Translations under genes and position numbers: made by a program | From: JBDSKH01 sp035556655 | GTDB taxonomy: Bacteria > Actinomycetota > Actinomycetes > Actinomycetales > Microbacteriaceae | Reading direction: 5' to 3' | DNA length: 23,020 nt | Assembly (NCBI GenBank): GCA_035556655.1 | Contig: DATMFW010000096.1 | Coordinates: forward strand, 1-23,020 | Notes under the pieces: generated by a model | Seen by the model: only the letters and a program-made list of their open reading frames with translations | Told to the model about the DNA's origin: nothing | Databases searched by the model: none | In this document: positions 1-7,484 of the stretch, piece by piece | How the letters are laid out: each line of letters opens with the position of its first letter | How positions within the stretch are numbered: the stretch's first letter is position 1

Positions 1-74
1 TCGAGGAACTTGACATCGGTGTCTTTGATGAACTTCAGGACCTCGGACGAGTCGCTGAACAGGGGCTTGGACAT
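1..74 (-). CDS. glnA: Type I glutamine synthetase, N-terminal end only
   Basis: The minus strand starts with ATG at 74-72 and reads MSKPLFSDSSEVLKFIKDTD before running off the window edge. This is the typical N-terminus of actinobacterial type I glutamine synthetase (GlnA1), which makes glutamine from glutamate, ammonia and ATP in the cytoplasm. Only about 24 residues are visible, so no catalytic motif can be checked. Support comes from the neighbourhood: an RDD protein, DUF4191, lipA and lipB follow in the same order as beside glnA1 in other actinobacteria, and a GlnR-type operator lies upstream at 143-180. A GGAG sequence lies about ten bases before the start. The next gene is divergent. 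Confidence 0.85.
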   Translation of the reverse strand, partial: MSKPLFSDSSEVLKFIKDTDVKFL

Positions 75-126
75 AGTGCGGAAACTCCAAAGGCCGTGAG
101 ACGACTGCTGGGTGCAGCCAGTCCCG

Positions 127-132
127 AGGGTA
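127..132 (-). promoter_or_regulatory. Candidate -10 box for glnA
   Basis: TACCCT on the minus strand fits TANNNT and would start transcription about 46 bases before the glnA ATG. No convincing -35 box is seen, as expected for an activator-dependent promoter downstream of GlnR sites. Only position and motif support it. Confidence 0.35.
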
Positions 133-142
133 GAGGCGCACC

Positions 143-180
143 GTTTCCCGAGGGTGTCGCGTCTGTTTCCGGGATGTTAC
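143..180 (-). promoter_or_regulatory. Tandem GlnR-type operator upstream of glnA
   Basis: Read on the minus strand this stretch is GTAAC-n6-GAAAC-n6-GACAC-n6-GAAAC. The known actinobacterial GlnR pattern is gTnAc-n6-GaAAc, commonly in two copies with 22-bp period. The first copy fits fully and the second has one degenerate half (GACAC). It lies just upstream of a possible glnA -10 box (127-132), a suitable place for activation under nitrogen limitation. It also covers the expected -35 region of the divergent RDD gene. GlnR binding is inferred from the match; AmtR is the alternative nitrogen regulator in some actinobacteria, but its site differs. Confidence 0.7.
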
Positions 181-195
181 GCGCGGAGGCGCACC

Positions 196-201
196 TAGGC
201 T
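196..201 (+). promoter_or_regulatory. -10 box giving a leaderless RDD-protein mRNA
   Basis: TAGGCT is followed by exactly six bases and then the GTG start at 208. The predicted transcription start therefore falls on or next to the start codon. There is no good Shine-Dalgarno sequence that would serve instead. The same spacing recurs at five other starts in this window. Confidence 0.55.
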
Positions 202-207
202 GGTGAG

Positions 208-621
208 GTGAGTGCCGCATCCGAGTCACGCTGGCCGGGGGAGCGCCTCGGACTCCCCGAGCAGGGACCCCGGTCGATCGCCCGGCTCGGCCGCCGGCTC
301 GCCGCGATCTTCATCGACTGGGCGATCGCCTGGGTGATCTCGGTCGCCCTGTTCCCCGAGGGTCCGTTCCAGCCGAACGCGTGGGCGACCCTCGGCATCT
401 TCGCCGTGGAGCAGCTGATCTTCCTCTGGACCGTCAACGGCAGCATCGGCCATCTGCTGCTGAAGATGCGGGTCGTCCCGCTCGAACCGGGCAAGCTCGG
501 ATGGTGGCGTCCGGTCGCCAGGACCGCGCTGCTGTGTCTCGCGGCGCCGGCCTTGATCTGGGATCGCGATCAGCGCGGTCTGCACGACCGCCTGGCCGGC
601 ACGATGCTCGTGCGGGTCTGA
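208..621 (+). CDS. RDD family membrane protein
   Basis: 137 residues. The RDD family is named for conserved Arg and two Asp. Here the segment RRLAAIFIDW (residues about 30-39) holds the Arg and first Asp at the head of a transmembrane helix, and DRDQRGLHDRLAGT near the C-terminus is the characteristic closing motif. Hydrophobic helices are at about 33-48, 54-74 and 98-114. The molecular function of single-domain RDD proteins is not established; some family members are Na+(Li+)/H+ antiporters, which is not a safe transfer here. An RDD gene beside glnA is common in actinobacteria. The GTG start at 208 is chosen because it sits six bases after a TAGGCT -10 box. It converges with the next gene, with 11 bases between stops. 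Confidence 0.85.
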   Translation: MSAASESRWPGERLGLPEQGPRSIARLGRRLAAIFIDWAIAWVISVALFPEGPFQPNAWATLGIFAVEQLIFLWTVNGSIGHLLLKMRVVPLEPGKLGWWRPVARTALLCLAAPALIWDRDQRGLHDRLAGTMLVRV

Positions 622-632
622 GTCGCGGTCCG

Positions 633-1328
633 CTATCGCGGTCGCGGTGCGCGCACGCGCATCGGGTCGATCCCCTTCGGGATCGGCAGCCCGCCGCGGC
701 CGAGGGAGGACAGCCGGTTGTTGACGGCCAGGACCTCGGCCTTGGTCAGTGCGCGCTTGTATTTCGCCAGCGCCGGCACGATCTTGTGCAACTGCACCGA
801 GTCGGCGTCGGGCCCGACGTAGAGGAAGTGGATCGGGACGTTGGGCAGCACGCGCTGGATGTTGGCGCGCTCCTTGTCGAGCATCGGCTGGGTGCGCGAG
901 CGCGGACCCTCGCCGATCAGCACGACGCCGCCGCGTCCCACGGCGCGAAACACCGCATCCTGGCTCTTGTTGACCACCAGCGGCATCTCGCTGCCGGTCC
1001 ACGCGCGCCGCAGCCCGCTCTTCAGCACGGCGCCGACGGCACCCGGCTTGCCCGCGATCTGCGAGTAGGCGGCCGCCTCGGCACGCCGGCCGAGCACGAT
1101 CACCGCGACGAGCACGCCGGCGAGCACGCCCGCGATGATGTAGAGCACCAGCCCGAGGATGTTCCCGGGCGAGAGCAGGAACGCCAGCGCGACGCCCAGG
1201 CCGGTGGGGACGATGAAGCTCGCGATGAGCAACCAGGTGATCGCCGGGTCGTACCGGCGGGTCATCTGGAACACCTGCCACATCTGCTTGAGGCGGCCGG
1301 GCTCTTTCTCGGGGGTGCTGCGTGCCAT
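633..1328 (-). CDS. DUF4191 domain membrane protein
   Basis: 231 residues from the ATG at 1328-1326. An in-frame ATG 54 bases further upstream is possible, but the chosen one has AGGAG directly before it and begins the typical MARSTPEKEPGRLKQMWQVF sequence. Two transmembrane helices lie at about 31-52 and 57-79, after a short positively charged N-terminus. The remaining 150 residues are soluble and probably cytoplasmic. This is the actinobacterial DUF4191 family, normally located next to lipA (Rv2219-like). Its function is unknown; the constant link with lipA only hints at a connection. It follows lipA by 19 bases on the same strand, so cotranscription is likely, although TATCGT seven bases before the ATG could also act as its own -10 box. 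Confidence 0.85.
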   Translation of the reverse strand: MARSTPEKEPGRLKQMWQVFQMTRRYDPAITWLLIASFIVPTGLGVALAFLLSPGNILGLVLYIIAGVLAGVLVAVIVLGRRAEAAAYSQIAGKPGAVGAVLKSGLRRAWTGSEMPLVVNKSQDAVFRAVGRGGVVLIGEGPRSRTQPMLDKERANIQRVLPNVPIHFLYVGPDADSVQLHKIVPALAKYKRALTKAEVLAVNNRLSSLGRGGLPIPKGIDPMRVRAPRPR

Positions 1329-1347
1329 GGCTCCTACGATACGGCTC

Positions 1348-2349
1348 TCAGGACACCGCCTGCGCGAAACCGAGCTCCGCATCCGCCAGATGCTGAAGAC
1401 CCGCCGGGATGCTGCGCCCCTTCGCCATCATCGACCGGGCCCAGAGGCGCCCTGCTCGGTAGCTGGATCGCACGAGCGGTCCCGCGAGCACGCCGAGGAA
1501 CCCGATGGCCTCGGCCTCATCCCGGATCTCGGCGAACTCGGCCGGAGGCACCCACCGGGCGACCGGCAGGTGCCGCGCGCTCGGGCGCAGGTACTGGGTG
1601 ACGGTGATGATGTCGGTACCGGCCTCGTGCAGATCGCGCAGCGCCTGGCTGATCTCGGCGCGGTCCTCGCCCATGCCCAGGATCAGGTTCGACTTGGTGA
1701 TGAGCCCCGCCGCCCGCGCCTGGCTCAGCACGTCGAGCGAGCGCTCGTAGCGGAAGGCCGGCCGGATGCGCTTGAAGATGCGCGGGACCGTCTCGACGTT
1801 GTGCGCGAACACCTCGGGCCGGCTGTCGAAGACCTCGGCCAGCAGGTCGGGGTTTCCCGAGAAGTCGGTGGCCAGGATCTCGACGCCCGTGCCGGGGTTG
1901 GCCGCGTGGATGGCGCGCACCGTCTCGGCGTGCAGCCAGGCGCCCTCGTCGGGGAGGTCGTCGCGGGCGACGCCGGTCACGGTGGCGTAGCGCAGACCCA
2001 TCCGGGTGACGGATTCGGCGACCCGGCGCGGCTCGTCGGTGTCGTAGTCGGCGGGCCTGCCGGTGTCGATCTGACAGAAGTCGCAGCGCCGGGTGCACTG
2101 GCTTCCGCCGATCAGGAAGGTGGCCTCGCGGTCCTCCCAGCACTCGTAGATGTTGGGGCAGCCCGCCTCCTGGCACACCGTGTGCAGCTGCTCCTCCTTC
2201 ACCAGGGAGTGCAGGGCCGTGTACTCGGAGCCCATCGTGGCGCGGGTCTTGATCCACTCGGGCTTGCGCTCGATCGGTACTTGCGCGTTGCGCACCTCGA
2301 GCCGCAGCAGCTTGCGGCCGGAGGCGTCGATCTGCGACGCCGGGCTCAT
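1348..2349 (-). CDS. lipA: Lipoyl synthase
   Basis: 333 residues. LipA is a radical-SAM enzyme that inserts two sulfurs at C6 and C8 of protein-bound octanoyl groups, using an auxiliary 4Fe-4S cluster as sulfur source. Both cluster motifs are visible: Cys59-X4-Cys64-X5-Cys70 for the auxiliary cluster (CQEAGCPNIYEC) and Cys85-X3-Cys89-X2-Cys92 for the radical-SAM cluster (CTRRCDFC). The C-terminal RSSYRAG motif supplies the serine ligand of the auxiliary cluster. Length is normal for the family. The start codon overlaps the lipB stop codon by four bases (ATGA), so translation is coupled to lipB. Its targets include the E2 protein encoded at 4472-5980. Confidence 0.97.
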   Translation of the reverse strand: MSPASQIDASGRKLLRLEVRNAQVPIERKPEWIKTRATMGSEYTALHSLVKEEQLHTVCQEAGCPNIYECWEDREATFLIGGSQCTRRCDFCQIDTGRPADYDTDEPRRVAESVTRMGLRYATVTGVARDDLPDEGAWLHAETVRAIHAANPGTGVEILATDFSGNPDLLAEVFDSRPEVFAHNVETVPRIFKRIRPAFRYERSLDVLSQARAAGLITKSNLILGMGEDRAEISQALRDLHEAGTDIITVTQYLRPSARHLPVARWVPPAEFAEIRDEAEAIGFLGVLAGPLVRSSYRAGRLWARSMMAKGRSIPAGLQHLADAELGFAQAVS

Positions 2350-3011
2350 GCGAAGACCGCCGGCTTGATGGCGAGGCTCGGCTCCAGGAACCGGGCGAAG
2401 TGCCGCTGGACCAGGGGTGCCGCGTCGGCGGGGGTGACCACGCGCCCGAGTTCGCGGCTGATGCTGGTGACCCCCGCATCCGCGAGCCCGCAGGCGACGA
2501 TGGTGTCGTAGGCATCGAAGGCGTTGCTGCAGTTGAGCGAGAAGCCGTGCATGGTGACGCCCTCGGCGACCCGGATGCCGATGGCGGCGATCTTCTCGCC
2601 CGCCCCGCGGCCGGGTCCGGTGAGCCACACCCCGGAGCGTCCCTCGACGCGGGTTCCGGTGACCCCGAGGTCGGCGAGCAGCTCGATGAGCATGCCCTCG
2701 AGCCGCCGCACGTAGGCCACGACGTCGACCGGATCGGCGAGGCGCACGATCGGGTACCCGACGAGCTGCCCCGGCCCGTGCCAGGTGATCTTGCCGCCGC
2801 GGTCCACATCGATGACGGGGGTGCCGTCGATGGGCCGCTCGGACGGCTCGGTGCGTCGTCCCGCCGTGTACACGGACGGGTGCTCCAGAAGGAGGACGGT
2901 GTCTGGCGCCCGACCGCTCACGACGTCGGCGTGCAGGGCACGCTGCTGCTCGAGAGCGATCGAATACGGCACGGAGTTGGCGCTTAGCCCCGTGACGACG
3001 TAGTCGACCAC
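2346..3011 (-). CDS. lipB: Lipoyl(octanoyl) transferase
   Basis: 221 residues from GTG at 3011-3009. LipB moves octanoate from acyl carrier protein to the lipoyl-domain lysine of 2-oxoacid dehydrogenases and GcvH, the first step of lipoylation; LipA then adds sulfur. The signature RGGKITWHGPGQLVGYP begins at residue 71. The catalytic Cys/Lys pair is present as Lys140 (EKIAAIG) and Cys174 (VACGL), with His155 in TMHGFSLN. No clear Shine-Dalgarno is seen. CAGACT seven bases before the GTG could be a weak leaderless -10 box. It is divergent from the pseudokinase gene, with 108 bases between the two starts. Confidence 0.96.
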   Translation of the reverse strand: MVDYVVTGLSANSVPYSIALEQQRALHADVVSGRAPDTVLLLEHPSVYTAGRRTEPSERPIDGTPVIDVDRGGKITWHGPGQLVGYPIVRLADPVDVVAYVRRLEGMLIELLADLGVTGTRVEGRSGVWLTGPGRGAGEKIAAIGIRVAEGVTMHGFSLNCSNAFDAYDTIVACGLADAGVTSISRELGRVVTPADAAPLVQRHFARFLEPSLAIKPAVFA

Positions 3012-3119
3012 GGCATGAAGTCTGGCACACCTCTCGCTCCGAACCGGTCGGATGCGTCAGCATCCCCGCTTCCGCGCCGGACGGCCGCGCGCGGCGCCCG
3101 CATCCGTGACCCTGGTCGC

Positions 3120-4475
3120 ATGGAGACCGGGGTGTCGCACGCGGGGTATCCCGTGCTGCGCCTGCTCGCGGAGGGCACCCGGTCCCGGGTGTGGCTGCTC
3201 GGCGACGGCCGGGTGCTGAAGGTGCTGACGCCGCAGTCCGCGCCCGGGGCCGTCGTCGCCGAGGCCGAGGCGCTGCATCGCGCTCGCGGCGACCACGTCG
3301 TGCCGTTGCTCGACGCCTCCGCGGTGGATGGCGAGCTGGGTCTGGTGTTCCCGCGCCTCGACCGGGGATCGCTGGCCGGCCTGCTGACGGCGCGCGAGAC
3401 CGTGGATGCGGGGGAGGCCGTGACCATCCTGGTCCCGGTGGCGACGGCGCTCGCCCGCATGCATGGGGCGGGGGTCGCGCACGGTTCGCTCGATCCGGCG
3501 GCGATCCTGTTCTCGGCGGAGGGCGCCCCGGTCCTGACCGGATTCGGGTCGGCGGAGTCGTTCGAGGCCGGCCTGCCGGAGGTGCGCCGCGAGCGGCTCG
3601 CCCCGGTGGTCGCGGATCGCGACGCACTCCAGGCGGTGGCACGCGCGCTCCTGATGCGGATCGCGGGTCCCCGCGCCGCGGCCGCACGCGCGATCGCCGA
3701 CCGGCTGCGGGACGGGGATGCAGTGGACGTCGAGCAGGTCCTGATCCGCGAACTGTCCGAACTCGCTGCGGCGCGGCCCGTGGTATTCGAGGCGCCCGTG
3801 GGTGACAGCGCGCCCCGCGTGCCCGGCCGGACGGTGTCGGTCGCCGAGCAGGTGACGGCGGAGGGTCCGGACGCAGGTACGGCAACTGCCGCAGCGGGTC
3901 GGTTCGCCGCGCTGGCGGGTGTCGTGCTCGAGTCCGGTCCGGGACGCGTCGCGCGCGAGGCCGCGCGGCGCGGATGGTCCGTGCTCAGTCCCTCGCGCCG
4001 GCGTGCGGTGCTGGCGGCGGCCGCAGGAATCGGCGCACTGCTGGTGCTGATCGCCGTGGTCCCCGGCCCGTCGACACCGTCGCCCCCGACCGCCCCGGTG
4101 GCGGACTCTGCTGTCGTGGACGAGGAGGCCGGCGCCGAACAGGCCGGCACCGAACAGGACCCGCTCGCGGCATTGGCGTCGCTGCTGGAGGTGCGCGAGG
4201 GCTGCCTGCGTGCCATGTCGGTGCTCTGCCTGGCGGGGGTGGCCCAGGACGGCTCCGCCGCTGCGGTGCAGGACCGCGCCTGGCTCCAGGGGATGATCGA
4301 CGCCGGTGCGACCCCGCCGCCGATCTCGGCCGACGGTGCCGTCGTCGTCGAGCGGCTCGGCGACTCGGTTCTGGTCGCCTTGAGCCCCGGAAATGATCCG
4401 GCCTCGGTCCTGCTGATGAGGACCGAGGCCGGGTGGCGTATCCGCGACTACCTGATGGCGTCGCCGGGTGGCTAG
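3120..4475 (+). CDS. Membrane-anchored protein pseudokinase
   Basis: 451 residues. The first ~240 residues resemble a bacterial Ser/Thr kinase fold: GRVLKVL holds the ATP-site lysine (Lys34), and HGSLDPAAIL (121-130) aligns with the catalytic loop HRDLKPANIL. The proton-acceptor Asp is Ser123, the loop Lys is Asp125 and the Asn is Ala128. The DFG motif reads GFG at 141-143. All main catalytic residues except Lys34 are therefore lost. One transmembrane helix follows (about 296-317), then a proline-rich linker and a ~100-residue extracytoplasmic domain with two cysteines (CLRAMSVLC) and an NTF2-like-looking end (WRIRDYLM). The start at 3120 is favoured over one at 3015 because GACCCT lies six bases upstream and homology begins there. 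It could be a regulatory scaffold; no partner is evident. Confidence 0.75.
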   Translation: METGVSHAGYPVLRLLAEGTRSRVWLLGDGRVLKVLTPQSAPGAVVAEAEALHRARGDHVVPLLDASAVDGELGLVFPRLDRGSLAGLLTARETVDAGEAVTILVPVATALARMHGAGVAHGSLDPAAILFSAEGAPVLTGFGSAESFEAGLPEVRRERLAPVVADRDALQAVARALLMRIAGPRAAAARAIADRLRDGDAVDVEQVLIRELSELAAARPVVFEAPVGDSAPRVPGRTVSVAEQVTAEGPDAGTATAAAGRFAALAGVVLESGPGRVAREAARRGWSVLSPSRRRAVLAAAAGIGALLVLIAVVPGPSTPSPPTAPVADSAVVDEEAGAEQAGTEQDPLAALASLLEVREGCLRAMSVLCLAGVAQDGSAAAVQDRAWLQGMIDAGATPPPISADGAVVVERLGDSVLVALSPGNDPASVLLMRTEAGWRIRDYLMASPGG

Positions 4476-5980
4476 ATTCCGAGATCGCCGGAGAAGTCGC
4501 CGCTCTCGAGACGGTCCTTGACCGCGGTGAGGAAGCGGGCGGCGTCCGCACCGTCGACGATGCGGTGGTCGTACGACAGGGCGAGGTACACCACCGAACG
4601 GATCGCGATGGCGTCGAGACCGCCGTCGCTGACGACGACCGGCTTCTTCTGCACGATGCCGGTCCCGAGGATCGCGACCTGGGGCAGGAAGACCACCGGG
4701 GTGTCGAACAGCGCGCCACGCGAGCCCGTGTTGGTGAGCGTGAACGTGCCGCCGGCGAGCTCGTCGGGCTTCAGTTTGTTGTCGCGGGTGCGGGCGGCGA
4801 GATCGGCGATCTGCTGGGCGATCTGCGCCAGGTCGAGCTCACCCGCGTCGCGCAGCACCGGGGTCAGCAGACCGCGCTCGGTGTCGACGGCGATGCTGAT
4901 GTTCTCGTGGTCGGGGTAGACGATGTTCTCGCCCTCGATCGTCGCGTTGATGATCGGGTATGCCCGCAGCGCCTCGGCGGCGGCCAGGGTGAAGAATGGC
5001 AGGAAGTTCAGCTTCGTGCCGGTCTTGGCCTGGAACGCGCCCTTCACCTCGTCGCGGAACGCGGCGATCCGGGTCACGTCCACCTCGACGACGGTGGTGA
5101 GCTGGGCCATCGTCTGCATCGAGACGACGGCGCGCTCGGCGACCACCTTGCGCAGCCGGGACATCGGAACCGAGGTTCCGCGCAGCTGCGATGTCTCGAG
5201 CTGCGGCGCGGGGGTCGCAGCGGCGGCGGGGGCCGACGAGACGGGGGCTCCACCGGCGACGGCCGCGAGCACGTCCTGCTTGCGGATCCGGCCGCCGACT
5301 CCGGAGCCGGTCAGCGAGGCGAGGTCGACGCCCTTGTCGTTGGCGAGCTTCCGGACGATGGGGGTCACGTAGCCGGCGTGTGCCGTCGAGATCGCGGCCG
5401 GTGCGGGCGCGGCGGCGGGTGCCGGGGCGGGTTCAGGTGCCGGGGCAGGCGCCGGTGCAGGCTCGGGGGCCGGGGCCGGTGCAGGCTCGGGGGCCGGGGC
5501 CGGAGCGGGCTCGGGAGCCGGGGCCGGCTCTGCGGCCGGAGCAGGAGCGTCGACCGGCTGCTCGGTGGACGGCGCCTCGGGCACCGCCTGCTCGGGCGTG
5601 GGGACCGGCGCCTCGGCAGCCGGTGCCGGAGCAGGTGCGGGCTCGGCGGCGGGCGCGGGCGCCTCGGCGGCGGGCGCGGGCGCCTCGGGGGCGGGAGCAG
5701 GCGCCTCGGCGGCGGGAGCCGGCGCGGCGGCAGCCGCGCCCGAACCGTCACCGATGGTCACCAGGGCGGTGCCGACCTCGACGGTCTCGTCCTCGGCGAC
5801 CAGGATCGCCTCGATCACGCCGGCCACGGGCGACGGGATCTCGGTGTCGACCTTGTCGGTCGAGACCTCGAGCAGCGGCTCGTCGACCTCGACACGATCG
5901 CCGACCTTCTTCAGCCAGCGGGTCACCGTGCCTTCCGTGACGCTCTCGCCGAGTGCCGGAAGACTGACGGATTCACTCAT
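4472..5980 (-). CDS. sucB: Dihydrolipoamide acyltransferase E2 (succinyl/acetyl)
   Basis: 502 residues. One lipoyl domain at 1-80 carries the lipoylated Lys43 in STDKVDTE. A very long Ala-Pro-Glu linker spans about 80-200. A peripheral-subunit-binding domain (204-241, YVTPIVRKLANDKGVDL) binds E3 or E1. The C-terminal catalytic acyltransferase domain ends with the active-site motif SYDHRIVDG (His472, Asp476). The enzyme transfers the acyl group from lipoyl-lysine to CoA. In actinobacteria this protein (also called DlaT) often serves both pyruvate and 2-oxoglutarate dehydrogenases; which one applies here cannot be read from sequence. AAGGAG precedes the ATG. lpd lies 58 bases upstream on the same strand. 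The stop overlaps the stop of the convergent pseudokinase gene. Confidence 0.93.
   Translation of the reverse strand: MSESVSLPALGESVTEGTVTRWLKKVGDRVEVDEPLLEVSTDKVDTEIPSPVAGVIEAILVAEDETVEVGTALVTIGDGSGAAAAAPAPAAEAPAPAPEAPAPAAEAPAPAAEPAPAPAPAAEAPVPTPEQAVPEAPSTEQPVDAPAPAAEPAPAPEPAPAPAPEPAPAPAPEPAPAPAPAPEPAPAPAAAPAPAAISTAHAGYVTPIVRKLANDKGVDLASLTGSGVGGRIRKQDVLAAVAGGAPVSSAPAAAATPAPQLETSQLRGTSVPMSRLRKVVAERAVVSMQTMAQLTTVVEVDVTRIAAFRDEVKGAFQAKTGTKLNFLPFFTLAAAEALRAYPIINATIEGENIVYPDHENISIAVDTERGLLTPVLRDAGELDLAQIAQQIADLAARTRDNKLKPDELAGGTFTLTNTGSRGALFDTPVVFLPQVAILGTGIVQKKPVVVSDGGLDAIAIRSVVYLALSYDHRIVDGADAARFLTAVKDRLESGDFSGDLGI
5454..5525 (-). repeat. Three tandem 24-bp units in the sucB linker
   Basis: Units at 5454-5477 and 5478-5501 are identical and the third at 5502-5525 differs by a few bases. 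They encode repeated AP/EP residues of the E2 swinging-arm linker. A second identical 21-bp pair lies at 5642-5683 in the same linker. Copy number in such repeats can vary by slippage, so linker length may differ between strains. Confidence 0.85.
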
Positions 5981-6038
5981 CGGTGATGCTCCTTATGCGG
6001 TTTCACGTTCCAGTTTAGGTGCGAGGTGCGGTACGCGG

Positions 6039-7412
6039 TCAGATCGCGTGCAGCGGCTTTCCGGCAATAGCCAGGAAAGCCTCGCCCAGGGCTTCGTTCT
6101 GCGTCGGGTGCGCATGGATGAACGGAGCGATGTCCTCCGGGTACGCCTCCCAGTTCACAGCCAGCTGCGCCTCGCCGATCAGCTCGCCGACGCGGGCGCC
6201 GATCATGTGGACGCCGACGACGGGACCGTCCTTGACCCGGACCACCTTCACCGAGCCCGATGTGCCGATGATGTGGCTCTTTCCGTTGCCGGCGAGGTTG
6301 TAGTCGTAGCTGCTCACCGCATCCGCCCCGTATTGCTCGACGGCCTTGGCCTCGGTCAGTCCGACGGAGGCGACCTCGGGGTCGGAGTAGGTGACCTTGG
6401 GGATGTTCACATCGGCCACGACGACCGGGTTGAGGCCCGCGATCTCCTCGGCGACGAAGATGCCCTGCTGGAACCCGCGGTGGGCCAGCTGCAGGCCGGG
6501 CACGATGTCGCCGACCGCCCAGATGCCGGGGATGTTGGTCTTCAGGCGCTCGTCGGTGAGGACGAATCCGCGGTCCATGGTGACCCCGACCTCTTCGAAG
6601 CCGAGGTTCGCCGTCGATGGGCCGCGGCCGACGGCGACCAGCAGGAGGTCGGCCTCGACGGTCTCGCCGTTCTCGAGCGTCACCACGACGCCGGTGTCGG
6701 ACTGGGTGACGCCCTGGAAGCGCACGCCGAGCTTGAAGTCGATGCCGCGCTTGCGGAAGGCGCGCTCGAACTGCTTGCTGACCGACTCGTCCTCGTTGGG
6801 GACCAGGTGCGGCAGCGCCTCGATGATGGTGACCTCCGCCCCCCACGAGCGCCAGACGCTCGAGAACTCGACGCCGATCACGCCGCCGCCCAGAACCGCC
6901 ACCTTGCGCGGCACGAAGGGCAGCGCGAGCGCCTGCTCGGAGGTGATGACCCGTCCCCCGATCTCGAGGCCGGGAAGCGAGCGGGAGTACGACCCGGTCG
7001 CCAGGACGATGTTCTTGCCGGTGACCGTGATGTCGCCGACCTGCACGGTGGTGGGGGAGGTCAACCGGCCCTCGCCCTCGATCGTCGTGATGCCGCGGGC
7101 CTTGATGAGCCCCTGCAGGCCCTTCCACTTGCTCGCGACGATCTCTTCGCGGTACGTGGTGACCGCGGCGATGTCGATGCCGTTGAACGTCGTCGAGACG
7201 CCGTACTTGGCGGACTCACGGGTCACATCGGCGACTTCGGCGGCGTGCAGCAGCGCCTTCGTCGGGATGCACCCGACGTGCAGGCACGTCCCGCCGACCT
7301 TCCCCTTCTCGATGAGACCAACGGTCAGGCCGAGCTGGCTCGCGCGCAGAGCGGCGGCGTACCCGCCGCTTCCCGCACCCAGCACGACAAGGTCAAAGTT
7401 CTGCTCGGACAC
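6039..7412 (-). CDS. lpdA: Dihydrolipoamide dehydrogenase (E3)
   Basis: 457 residues from GTG at 7412-7410, with AAGGAG seven bases before it. E3 is an FAD enzyme that reoxidises the dihydrolipoyl group of E2 with NAD+. The FAD-binding GAGSGGYAA (residues 12-20), the redox-active disulfide Cys43/Cys48 in GGTCLHVGCIPTKALL, the NAD-binding VAVLGGGVIGVEFSSVW, the second FAD motif AVGDIVPG and the C-terminal His435-x4-Glu440 base pair (HPTQNE) are all present. Length is typical. The gene lies directly upstream of sucB on the same strand, so E3 and E2 are probably coexpressed. pepA ends 72 bases upstream. Confidence 0.96.
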   Translation of the reverse strand: MSEQNFDLVVLGAGSGGYAAALRASQLGLTVGLIEKGKVGGTCLHVGCIPTKALLHAAEVADVTRESAKYGVSTTFNGIDIAAVTTYREEIVASKWKGLQGLIKARGITTIEGEGRLTSPTTVQVGDITVTGKNIVLATGSYSRSLPGLEIGGRVITSEQALALPFVPRKVAVLGGGVIGVEFSSVWRSWGAEVTIIEALPHLVPNEDESVSKQFERAFRKRGIDFKLGVRFQGVTQSDTGVVVTLENGETVEADLLLVAVGRGPSTANLGFEEVGVTMDRGFVLTDERLKTNIPGIWAVGDIVPGLQLAHRGFQQGIFVAEEIAGLNPVVVADVNIPKVTYSDPEVASVGLTEAKAVEQYGADAVSSYDYNLAGNGKSHIIGTSGSVKVVRVKDGPVVGVHMIGARVGELIGEAQLAVNWEAYPEDIAPFIHAHPTQNEALGEAFLAIAGKPLHAI

Positions 7413-7478
7413 CCGGCGACTCCTTGTGCGATTGCATGGTCCGGCGCCGCCTCAGGGGTGGTGCGCAGCGCCGCATCG

Positions 7479-7484
7479 ACCCTA
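7479..7484 (-). promoter_or_regulatory. Candidate -10 box for lpdA
   Basis: TAGGGT on the minus strand lies immediately after the pepA stop codon and would give a leader of about 60 bases before the lpdA GTG, which has its own Shine-Dalgarno. Cotranscription from pepA is the alternative. No -35 box was identified. Confidence 0.35.

Noticed and set aside
3015..3119. An upstream ATG at 3015 that would extend the pseudokinase by 35 residues.
   Set aside because: The extra segment is Arg/Ala-rich without similarity to a kinase N-terminus, overlaps the promoter region shared with lipB, and the ATG at 3120 has a -10-like box at the usual leaderless spacing.
5383..5746. The Ala-Pro-rich stretch of sucB as a frameshift or assembly artefact.
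   Set aside because: The frame is continuous from the lipoyl domain into the subunit-binding domain, and Ala-Pro linkers are normal in E2 proteins.
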